Assembly: GCF_020382885.2 (NCBI RefSeq) | Contig: NC_058501.1 | Location: 13,923,501-13,987,500 of the forward strand | Direction: 5' to 3' | DNA: 64,000 nt | Source of the DNA: Scatophagus argus | Taxonomy: Eukaryota > Chordata > Actinopteri > Scatophagidae | Part shown: positions 37,796 to 64,000 of the stretch, one piece after another | Layout of the letters: each line of letters starts with the position of its first letter | Position numbering within the stretch: the first letter of the stretch is position 1 | Position numbers and translations under genes: made by a program | The notes under the pieces: generated by a model | Seen by the model: only the letters and a program-made list of their open reading frames with translations | What the model was told of the DNA's origin: nothing | Databases searched by the model: none

Positions 37796-38879
37796 CTTTT
37801 TCTTATTTGACGTCGAGCAACAAAATGAGGAAAAATTAGCCATGTCACAATATCCCTGGTTCAGTTCCAACAAGGGAGGTTTGGTGCGTGTCACCACATT
37901 CACCTCCTTACATTTCCTGATTCTCTACTGCACTGCATCAAGGAGGGTTGGGAGATAAGGAAACGTACCGTTACTCATACTGTGGTAGCAGCTGACTCTT
38001 GAAAAGGCCATTCTTGGGAAATTTGCCAAACAGACAGGCTGGCGTAAACCTGGAGCGGACTGTGCGATTGGTTGTACGTGTGTGTCTGCACACTACTGGA
38101 TCCATCAGCCTCATATTTTTGTGCACATTTATAACTATCCACAAGGACGTCTTCCGGTTGCAGTAGTACTGCTTTTGAAAAATCGAATTTAGTGACTTCT
38201 GACTCAATCTGACTTAATCAGCCTGCAGGAGCCACAAAGGTTGAACAACTGCTTCAGTTTGTAATCTTGTTTCCACTAACTTATGTGGTGGTCATGTTAG
38301 TTTTGGGAAATTTTTGTGTCTGCATTTTTTTAACTTTGAAATTAACGTATTACATCACTACATACCGTTTCCCCTTTGTTCCAGTGCTCTCATCCACACA
38401 CGCTGGACACACAGTCTGCCCTGCACTCCCTGTTTCCCACCTACCTGCACCCAGGGACACCTGGTGGAGATCTAGTTCACTGCATCACTGTCAGGATTTT
38501 ATCCATACTGTCCTCCCCTACTATCAAATAAAGGCAAAATGCATGAAAATAATAATCAGGCATTTGAAAAATTCACATTATTTTACTTGAAAATATAAAA
38601 AAACATACAATGAAATATTGATGATTACATCAAAAATGCATATCAATAAACCACATAAAGTGAATGTACTACTCCACATTCATATACCGGTACACTAATG
38701 CAACAATACAAGGCAGGACTCACAAAGGGAATAAGATGACCTGACAGAAAACATTTTTCTCCCTGCAGCAGTGAAAGTATCCATCACTTTGATACACAAC
38801 TCAGATGCAACTGCACAGTCTCAGTAAACTGAGGCCATCCCTGTGTACGTCTCTTTCTTAAAGCAGTCACATGTTGGGT
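37796..38879. other. Spacer between convergent kifc2 and ccdc12
   Basis: AT-rich and without recognised exons. The right part should be the ccdc12 3' UTR (minus strand). I could not assign a clear canonical AATAAA on the minus strand. Confidence 0.4.
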
Positions 38880-40718
38880 TCAGTCAGAGTGTCCCTCCTC
38901 CTCCCCCTCTCCTGCTGTTCCTACTGCTCCCACAGCTGCAGCCAACTCCTCCTCGCTGCCTCTGAGACGATCCCCTGGACACACACAAACAGTGTCAGTC
39001 AATCTGATTCATTCATTCTTCAATACACTCTTATAATTGCTGAGGGGTTAACAGACACCACTGACGCCCAGTAACCGAGTATCCCTGCATCCCCAAGCTG
39101 AAACAGGTGACTTCTGTTTATGCTTACGTGCCACTATAAATTGTAAGGCATTAATTGGGCTATTGGGAGAAGACATATTAATACAAACCGTGTCTACCCA
39201 TACTCTTGATGAATGTAAATGGTCACAATCAGTACTCACCATCACACATTAAAATGAGGGACAACCTTAACGTTTAAACCTGTTTCGCGTTCTCCATGAA
39301 AGCTCATGCTTATTTTTAGAACGTGGTTCACACATCAGTGGAGGAATCACACCATTGATGTTAGCAGATGGTTTTGAGCCTCTGTGGCGTCTTGAAGTCA
39401 CAAAGCAATTAGCCTAATAATTCACGCCTTGCTCAGACAGGCTTGTCTCCGTGGTGTTACGAAAATTCAGTGATGAAACACAAAAATATGAAACGGGAAA
39501 TACTAACGGATGAGCTCAGCGATGGCTCTCTGTGTTCTCCTCTCCAACTTCTCCAGTTTCTTTGCCACATCACGCTTTAGATCCCTACATTCAGAAACAC
39601 AAAGTCAAGACAATGTCAGTAATGTATGATCTTTCATCATACCTAGATTTTACGCATAGTACAGGTTGGAAAATCATGTTCAAAAAGGTCTTACCAGTCT
39701 GGTTTTCTTGGGGCCAGGTTGGCCAAATCCTGAGGAAAGAAATGAGCTGAATATGGTAACGACAACTACGCTTCTTTCATAAAACAAATCAGATTTACAC
39801 AGAGAAGAGTACTCACCACTTCCTCAATGATGGGCTCCGGATTAGCTGCCTCTAACTGGTCTTTAACTTTGTCCTCCACTGCAAGAACAAACAATCATTC
39901 ATTCATTAATGAGCTCTGACCTTCCTGGAGGCAAAGTAATCAAAGTATAATATTAACAGCACGTAGCAGAACGACACTGTAACATTAAAGTCAATTAATG
40001 GATGTTATTTTAAAGCCTTTTTCTGAAGGGTTCTCACCAGATGCAGGTTTGGCATTAGGCACCTGTCTCTGCTTCAACTCTTCATCCTCCGGGGTGTAAT
40101 TCCTCAGCTTCAGCTCTCTTAAGACAGAAATACAGAGTTATGTTGAATCTACTTTTCATGATAGGACCAATAAATGATACATTATCAGTGACAATCCAGG
40201 AGGTGGCAGTGTAGGTTAATGTATTCCAACAGAGATTAAGGAGCATAAAAGCCCATCTGCAAACCCTACACAGCTGCACGTCTAATGTCTTGAGGGGGTT
40301 GGGTATAATGTCCCTCTTTATTTCTATGAACATGTCTGATTAACATGTTCCACCTGCTCCTGGCCACGGACTTGAAGAGAGCACAAACAGCTGAGGAATG
40401 CTTTTTCTTGACGCTGAATTACGCAGTCTTTCATCACATCTCCACACAGAGGAATTCTTGGCAAGCTTAGCTGACGTCCCTGCAGATTACACAGAAAGTC
40501 CAGGGGCAACGGTAAACTATTGTCTGACCAAGCACTGACCAAGAGAGTTATCAGCTGTCGTGAGCTTAACATGGATTTGGATGAGGCTCGGGGGAGCACC
40601 CTTGATACATTCATCACACCCCTGCTGCCAACAGACAGACCGATGCCTTGTATGGGTATGGGCAGGAATGCTGGTCATGTTCTGCCTTTGGCTGACTGAG
40701 GTCCACCGCTAGTTCAAA

Positions 40719-40763
<45 letters not shown>

Positions 40764-43700
40764 ATAACGCTGTCCATCTCTTCCCTGAATTCTCACGCCA
40801 TTCAAACTGTGCCTCAAAATGTCTGCCATCTAGCATAACCTGAAACACAATGTGTTTGACAGTCGCAAGGAATCAAATAATAGAATTAAAAAAAAAAAAC
40901 AATTTATGACATTTAAATTAAGCATACCTAAATCTTGAAGTGAAACACAAACTGCAATAAAATGAATAAAATCCATCAATGTGGGTTGAAAAAGGTCTCT
41001 ATTGTCAGAGTATGACAAAGTCCAGATCTCAGTCACACAAAGTTTCTTCATTTTGTTTGGAGTAGCCAGAAAGCACCTTTCCAGCCTAAGCCATCATCTA
41101 TCAGCTGTTAGTAAAACAATCTAAATAAAAAAAAAATCAAACTAAATTACCAAAGTGAGTGTTTTCCTGCAGGAATCAATTATTTACTGTTACTTATTTT
41201 CTATTAGGCCGTATTGTGCAACATATTGTGTGGATGGGGAAATTTTGGTGTAAGGGCAGTTTCATCACCTAAGAGCCATGACTTTTAAGAAAAAAAGTAA
41301 CTGGATTCTTGAAATCATTTATCTTTCGTACAAATTTTGATCAACTATTCAATTAATTTTCTAAACCTGGCAGTTCGATTAAAAAAAACTGATGTTTTTG
41401 CCTAAGAAGCTACTCTGTCTAGCAAGTTAGGATGGTCATGGGGTTACCAAAACATAGAAAACTTAGAGATAAGGGATCACTCACGTTTAAGGTCAACAAC
41501 CTAAGTCAACGTAGTCTGAAGAAACTTCTGACGGAGTAACGGGGCCCCTAAGCAAATTAATTAATCATTAATATCGAAACCATTAACATCGAAACTTTTG
41601 ACTGTAAATGTGTATTCACCAGTAGAGATGGGAAGACACTTATTCAAAAAACATTGCCCTCTTCAATGCCACCACTAGCAAGACAGAAAAAACAGCGCAA
41701 ACAAACTGTACCTGTAAATTTTCTGCCTTCAAAGCTTGACGTCACTCCTTTTTTCTTAACTGTCTCTTAGTTCGATGTGTCTAAACTTTCAGAGTGTGTT
41801 TACACACTTCCACTTCAGGCACACTGTGGCATCAAAGAGAGCCAATGATAAATTCAGAGCACTGACCGAAGAGTGGCCCTCTGAAAATGTTTAGAGTGAA
41901 CTGTGGCAGAGGAGGAGGGGAGGATGAGGAGGAAGTACAGTCTAGTGTTCAAATGTTTACACACTCATATCAAGCTACCTGCCCCAATCACCAGGGCAAA
42001 AGAGAACGATCAGCCTTTTCATTTTAACGTCATGAGCTGCATGTCTAATTCTTAGACAATTTTGAACTTAATCTGAATCTTATTTGCTATTTCCAATTAT
42101 GTCAAACCTTTTTACCTGCCTGCCTACGTAAGATCAGAAGCCCTAACAACTCCTAACAAGACATAACAGGAAAAGATGTGCTGTGCAGTTGGTGTCTTTC
42201 AGAGAACAGGCTTGAAGGAATGTAAAATCACACACAAAGAGCTGAAAAACTTTCTGCCCAACATTTTAATCTTGTGGATAGTTTATTTGACCAGCAATGA
42301 CTTCAGGACAAACATGATTGTTGTGATCTTCACGTCCTTGTTTGGCAATTTGATCTCCAATGAAATTTTAATGCCAATCACAAGATACATTACACTCACA
42401 CCCTGCCACAGATGTGTTTCCTGATTTAGCAAAACACTGATTAAAAAACAAGTACATTCACCACTAATCTTCTCTCTCCACTGACAAAATCTAAAAAAGT
42501 CTAAATTAGGTCTTTAAACTCTGCAGCTATTTTCATTCTCATGAGGGAGATCTATCCTGTCGGACGAGAGGAAACACAGTGGCAATCCTTCAGTGCAGTC
42601 ATTAAATATAAACAATGGAAAAAAGGTCCTGTAGGACAGGAAAGTTAGCTGCTCCTTCCTACCGACTCACACACAAAGCTGAGTAACCTGCAAGATATTT
42701 GAGCAGTTAATAGCACAAGGCTGTGATCCAGCCCAGCACAAATACTGCATCTCACAACCTGCACTGTGACATGCATGGTGTTACAAGAAGATTGCGTTCA
42801 GATAAAGGGATCATAAATACTCTGATGATGTGTTTCCATATCAGTTTCAGTTCCGTTTGTGCAGATTAAAAAGCCTTAGCTACTGGGGCCAGCAGAGCAA
42901 GCAATGGTTGAAGACATCATGACATGCTTTTATGAAAAATATAATAATAATAAACAAAAACAAACAAATAACAGCAAACCAACCTGTGCTTCTCTTCAGC
43001 AGTCTCCTCTAGTGAAGCTTTTTTCTTCTCTGGCTCCCCATCTTCCTCTTGCCCCTGTTGAAATATTATCATGCCATCATTAAGATAACTTAAACTCACT
43101 ACACAATATGTACTCTCAAATTAAAAGCATCGCTGTTCAGGTCAATGGACTGACCAGAACTGGCATAGATTAACATTGTATTCTGCAATAAAGAATCGCA
43201 ATGTGGGACTTTGAGCACTGGTGCTTAATAAATCAAGAAAATCAGATTGTTGGTTGCTCCACCATTAGCTGTAACAATAAAAAAGCTAACATGCAACCTG
43301 AGCAACCACAGCATTTCAGACTGTGGTCTGCACTGAGCTATCCATGTATAAACAATAGAGAGAGAGAGAGAGAACAAATAATGACATAGGCTTAAGGAAA
43401 TTCAGAAAAAAAAATTATATTGACCCCAAGTGGTAACAAAGGATTCAGAACTCCTCCCAACTCGCATTTTCCTGAAGTGGCTTCCTGTTCACCTGCTAGA
43501 ACAATCTGAGGGACTGACTCATTCTTGAAGTGCAGTAGAAAAGGAAAACAACCTCCGGCTTCAGGAATGTCAACAATCATTTATCAAACATTGCTATCCA
43601 AGCCAGTATGCCTCTGTTCAACACCAGCTCAGTGAAACACACTCTGGTATAACTGCCAAAACAGCGGTGTAGATACTAGACAGGGTTTCCTGTTTTGAGA

Positions 43701-45878
43701 AGACTTCATATCCAGAATTGAAAGACTGTCACAGTAGAGCAGAGTACTGTAATGTTTCAGTGGTTCAACAGAGACAGCCGCTTTGCAAAGGGACAACTTG
43801 CTCTCTGTCCTGTGGGTCCAGACACCAAAGATGTGAGCTCATATGGAATTGTGATATTTAATTAACATGGGCAAGATGCACTCAGTGTACAATTTCCTCT
43901 TGATAATATATACACATGTGTTAAATTTTACTGTATGTGGTTTAGCTTTATTAATTTGCATCTTTTCCTGCAACTGAAGTAACTCTTCACTTCAAAATCC
44001 TCTTTTAGAGCAGGAAACATCTTTTACAGTACACTAAAAGTTCCGTTTTCTCTTCCCTCTCAACCCTCATAACAGGTGTATGTTCACTGCCACAGTGTCA
44101 ACTTTACTACTGTTTGGCACAGAAGACTATTTCTGCTGTGCTCACTGTTGGTTGCTGAGAAATTAAAACAATCCCACAACTAATCTATGTTCTTTTGTAT
44201 TTTCTTTTTAAACCAAGATTTGTTGTTCCATGAATTCTCCGATCAATAATTCAGGGATTTGATAAGTGTAAATGGATTTAAGACTGTTAACAACAAAGAT
44301 GATCATCATTTCCCTCTCTTTCAAACAGCTGAGCACAAATACAGGTAGATTTAAAAAAAAAAAAAAATCAGAAAAATCAGACCTGGTTCACACACACTCG
44401 TGGTAGTGATGTCAAATGTATCACTTATTATATGACCGTAGTCAGAGTGCTAAAGTAAGCGTAAAATATTTATTCTACCGGTTTAGTTCCTGTCATTTTC
44501 AGCTTCAGAATTATTGTAGACGTTTAAGAAAATGACAAACAGGCAATCATTGTGCAGCTAAAAATTTGCCTGTTTATAGAAAAACATTTGTGAACAAAGT
44601 TGCAAAAGTCTTCATAGATGGTCTGATTAGTTGAAATTCCCTGATATCTTCAGGCTTTCTCTGATTATTTTTACAAATTCTCCCATTTTCTTCATCTGCA
44701 ACACACCTCCCTGTGTTCCACTATAGTCCCGGACTTTCATTTATAAAAATAACTTACAATCAGTTTTGATCTTTCGTATGACTTGAGTAAGTCATTTATA
44801 AATCCTTTGACATGATACTGATAAAGTGATTTTTCTGTTTTCTGCTGGTTATGCAGGGGTTTTACAGTTTGAGATGCAGTGGAGATCCTTTTATATATAC
44901 CAAAAAATGGTCAGAGGTCTCAGCCCTGCAGCCACCTTCCATGGCTGTTCCTTTGGTTGTCAGTCAGCAAGATATTGAGACCGTGTCTGTTAAATGTACT
45001 GCAGAACATCAACTAAATGTCTTAAATGCAGAGAAATACTGCCACTGCTGCAGCCTGCACAAAAGAATAAGGTTTGACAGGTGAATAAAGTACCTACTTG
45101 AAGTTGAAAGGCTTGTTTTAATAAGTACTTCACCAAGAATCTAGGGATGTATAGGGACGGACACACACGCCGTCATCTTACTCTCAGGTGTGCACAAACT
45201 ACATGTGAAATTGTCGGTTATCTCAAGGGACTCTATGAGCTACTTCGCTGTGATAATTTACTGTAACTGATGTGCTTCTGGCCACTTTGTATGAGGTTGA
45301 TTATATTCAGCTAGTGATGCGTTTTTCATCGTCGTTTCAATTAAAACAGAGCTACCAGATCACCACCATAAACACTGTGCACCGAGGAACCTGAACCCAT
45401 ACAACACAGAAGGCTGTTGTCATAAACAAGCCACGAATGCATTCATTCATTTTTGTGAACATAACTAAGATTTAACTAGGATCAATTTTGATACATGACC
45501 ACTTGGTCATCCAAAAAAATTAACTTACTAACTTCGGCAATTAGCTGCACAGAGAAAACAGAAAACCATGACTACAGAAGAATAAATACTGGATTTTTGT
45601 GATTTAAACTAAATACCACAACCTAACCGACGTCTACTCACATCCTTATAACAAAACAAAGAACCAAGTTTATGTTTAACTTGCTAACATGAGTGTGCTA
45701 ACATTAGCTACAAGCTAAGCCAGCCAACGGTACGTTATCTCACTGGCTACGTAACATGTATCAGAAGCCAAACGTCACCACAAGAAATACTTACATGAAG
45801 TTGTTTGTCTCTCAGTGCTTTTAGCCTCTCTTTTCTCTTCAGGGCCTGCTCCTGTAGTGACCCAACATTATTCGCCAT
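38880..45878 (-). CDS. ccdc12: ccdc12, coiled-coil domain-containing protein 12 (spliceosome-associated)
   Basis: Seven exons on the minus strand, in transcript order: 45878-45795, 43054-42984, 40117-40038, 39878-39817, 39729-39695, 39584-39508 and 38974-38880 (stop TGA 38882-38880). Phases agree throughout and give 167 aa, one more than I recall for human CCDC12. Diagnostic segments are EQALKRKERLKALRDK at the start, LKLRNYTPEDEELKQRQVP, NPEPIIEEVDLANLAPRKPD and DLKRDVAKKLEKL...RAIAELI. This is the cwf18 family, a small helical subunit found in activated human spliceosomes, acting in the nucleus. The last exon uses the acceptor GTCCAG at 38980-38975, which gives RDRLRGSEEELAAAV in step with human; the nearer CAG would break the frame. 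The tail is acidic and Ala/Gly-rich. The gene diverges from nbeal2, as in human 3p21.31. Confidence 0.93.
40118..42983 (-). other. ccdc12: ccdc12 intron 2
   Basis: A 2.9 kb AT-rich intron with a (CT)n run at 40720-40759. A short imperfect tandem lies near 41567-41596 (CATTAATATCGAAAC followed by CATTAACATCGAAAC). No exon was recognised. Confidence 0.5.
40720..40759. repeat. (CT)n microsatellite
   Basis: A near-perfect CT dinucleotide run of about 40 bp, the longest simple repeat in the window, inside ccdc12 intron 2. Confidence 0.97.
43055..45794 (-). other. ccdc12: ccdc12 intron 1
   Basis: A 2.7 kb AT-rich intron with (GA)n near 43356-43373 and an A run near 44351. No credible exon was seen on either strand. 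Confidence 0.5.
43356..43373. repeat. (GA)n microsatellite
   Basis: A short GA dinucleotide run of about 18 bp in ccdc12 intron 1. Confidence 0.85.
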
Positions 45879-46750
45879 GTCTATCTCTACACGCAGCTCA
45901 ATTCTCTCTGACATCCATTGACGATCCTGACTGAGGATGTAAAATCGAACGTCGAGCACATCGATGCAGTGGCCTGTTGCCTGATCATGTGATATTGTTT
46001 TCTTAACAAATTTCTGCATAATCATTAACTAGATTTATTGGATTGGAAACATTCTTATTGAAAAATCAAATTTCTATTAAAGAGAATGTGATTTTCCGAC
46101 ATTTAAACATTTAAACATGTTATTGTTTACGTGGATACACTGACACATCGAGTAATACCAACACTGATTAAACAGTAGGTTACTATGTAGCTGTATAGAC
46201 TATTTTCGAATAGCCTATTTACACTTACTTATGCACATGAGCAGATCTTTACATTGAGAGGAATACATGGCACACTGGCACACTGTCACGCCTGTTGATG
46301 GTCACACTGTCAGGTCCTGGTTAGGAATGTAGGCCATTGCCATGGTAATACAGCTGCCTCAAGCTTTACTGTGTCCATCCTCCTAATGACCAACATTAAC
46401 GTGTAACAATACAAACCGGATTGTGTTAAAGATGAAAGGTTAAGTGTGATAACACTGATAAATCTATACTCATTTATAATACATGTTAGTGGTCAATCAA
46501 GAGACACATGAACTTCTGGTATGGATTACATATGAGAAGCTATCAGAACAGAGAGGAAGAAGTTGTCTGTACTGTAAACTATCCACTCAGGGCAAAAGAC
46601 ACACCAGTTTTCAAGAGAAAGGTAGCATCTCTCTGCTTTAGTACAAATTTGAGCACATACAAAAACAAACAAACATGCAACAAATGTGTAAAATACAATA
46701 CTTTAACAGTCTTCAGTCAGTCAGAGAAAAACATATTTAATTCGACCAAA

Positions 46751-46843
46751 CTCAATTCAATTCAAATTCAGTTCAGTTCAAAGAGTTTATTGTCATATGC
46801 ACAGTAAGGAAACAGGCTTCCCTGTACAATGAAATTCTTACTT
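46751..46843. repeat. TTCAA-type tandem tail with interspersed-repeat remnant
   Basis: Degenerate repeats of TTCAA/TTCAG (46751-46782) are followed by TTTATTGTCATATGCACAGT and, after a short gap, GTACAATGAAATTCTTAC. This combination resembles the 3' end of a widespread fish retroposon family. The assignment is from memory of the motif and is tentative; no reading frame is present. Confidence 0.4.
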
Positions 46844-47372
46844 TGCTGTCCACACTGAATGCCATAAAAACTTTAAAGTATATTTAAATAAATAGAATAA
46901 TTTAACAAGATAGGCAATTTGAGAAGAGCATGCAAAAAATAAACATAAAATATAAACTATGAATAAGCAAACTCCACCAAGACCACAACACCTCTTATAA
47001 GTTAATGCTTTGAAAACACTTTTCACTTCACTTTCAGTATTGAGCTGTGTAGCACTACTTTTAGTAAAGCAGATCTCTCTGTGTCAGGATTATTCATCAA
47101 CAGGAACATAATAAACTCATGTGTGAGAATCCCACATTACTAAAAAGACACTACAGGAGCCACCAGAAGCAGCTGTTGGAGTCTAAATTTCAGTCATGTG
47201 TTTATGTGTCTTTATGTTATCAGTATTGAATGTTGCAGCAGCACCATCATCAGTCCACAGAAATGGCTTTTGACTCGGTCGCTTGAATATGGAATCAATT
47301 ATTATTATTAGTCTCTCTTAAGGCATGTAGCCACACTTAACTTTCCTTCAGCTGTTAGTGGAGGCTGCAGTA

Positions 47373-47391
47373 TGTGTGTGTGTGTGTGTGT
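47373..47391. repeat. (GT)n microsatellite
   Basis: A perfect GT dinucleotide run of about 19 bp between ccdc12 and nbeal2. Confidence 0.9.
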
Positions 47392-47970
47392 CTTTAAGAA
47401 TACCAACCTACCTGTGAGCATGATCTACAATCAACTCTTCACAGTATGCCTCGTTAATAGAGTCAGACACTAGTTGCTGGTAATTTGCCCCCGCTCATCA
47501 GGACTGTTCACTCCTCTACAGGCTGAATTCGTGAGGGCAGCGCAGTCATTTCTTGCTCTTGAGCGGATGGCATCTGTCGCTTCCGTGGGGAACTCTCTCC
47601 AATAGGAATCATACAGCAACAAGCTCGCTTTAAATGCGGACATGGGTGTTTCACCAGACATGCTTTTCCACGCATTGTTGTTCCTGGTTTTACAATTTCG
47701 ACAGTGATCGCAGCATGGCCACCGTCATATTTGGCTTTTTCATGGCACTCTGCTAAGTTTGCGTGCCGAGACAGAGAGCACTTTGCGTGGATTATTGCTC
47801 CTGGATTTGCAGGAATGGTTCACAGGAGCGTTCCGCGTCCTCCTTGCCTTTGGGAAACAACTTAAAACAGCCCTAGCTTTGGCCATGCTCACCGCTTTCC
47901 TAATTTAGACTATTAAAACCAAAAAAAAAGGAGGTGGGGGGAGGTAATGAGCAACCACAAAGGCAGCGGG

Positions 47971-63913
<15,943 letters not shown>

Positions 63914-64000
63914 GTAAGTGCCCTGCACATCACTTTTGCCTGGCAAGTAGGAACTATTTGTGGGAAGAACTGATTAGCATCTGAAAGTGAACACTTGACC

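Larger units (their letters stand above)
45879..47946. other. Divergent ccdc12-nbeal2 spacer with both promoters
   Basis: 2.1 kb separate the two start codons. The right part (about 47520-47880) is GC- and CpG-richer and is the likely nbeal2 promoter and 5' UTR; the first 100-200 bp beyond 45878 likely hold the ccdc12 promoter. No TATA box is obvious. The middle contains a repeat remnant (46751-46843) and a (GT)n run (47373-47391). Confidence 0.45.

Noticed and set aside
38880-38964. ccdc12 last exon starting after the CTCAG near 38955-38959
   Set aside because: It would give the wrong frame after a C-phase-1 donor; the upstream GTCCAG acceptor yields RDRLRGSEEELAAAV, matching the family.

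Overview
The window is vertebrate nuclear DNA, almost certainly from a teleost fish and probably a percomorph. The genes are split into many small exons with GT-AG introns, often only 80-150 bp long. Simple repeats are frequent, one intron carries an interspersed element of a kind common in percomorph genomes, and every recognised gene is a vertebrate orthologue. No prokaryotic operon, CRISPR array, rRNA, tRNA or virus was seen. Gene names come from recognising the encoded protein families; no database search was possible. Exon boundaries were set by hand from splice consensus and reading-frame continuity.

Layout. (1) 76-540 (+): the last two coding exons of brd9. (2) 1480-5266 (+): zdhhc11, a DHHC palmitoyltransferase, complete. 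(3) About 7060-20260 (+): tppp (p25-alpha), with a GC-rich promoter and untranslated first exon, a 6 kb first intron and probably a long 3' UTR. (4) 21029-25105 (-): cep72, a leucine-rich-repeat and coiled-coil centrosomal protein, convergent with tppp. (5) 25654-26521 (+): a small multi-pass membrane protein resembling TMEM276, divergent from cep72, with its 3' end tandemly duplicated (230 bp). (6) About 28300-37790 (+): kifc2, a C-terminal-motor (kinesin-14) kinesin, complete. (7) 38880-45878 (-): ccdc12, a small spliceosome-associated coiled-coil protein, complete and convergent with kifc2. (8) 47971-63913 (+): the first 19 recognised coding exons of nbeal2, a BEACH-family protein of granule biogenesis. 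It is divergent from ccdc12 and runs off the right edge.

The genes fall into three blocks that lie on different human chromosomes: brd9-zdhhc11-tppp-cep72 (5p15.33), tmem276-kifc2 (8q24.3) and ccdc12-nbeal2 (3p21.31). Order and relative strand within the first and third blocks match human. The genes do not form one pathway, although tppp, cep72 and kifc2 all act on microtubules or centrosomes.

I found no undescribed biological system. The points most worth checking are the 230 bp near-identical tandem duplication at the end of the tmem276-like gene, two GC-AG introns (cep72 and kifc2), a reading-frame conflict between cep72 exons 5 and 6, two competing Met-Ala-Asp starts in tppp, a conserved hydrophobic N-terminus on kifc2, and an inverted-repeat element inside a kifc2 intron.
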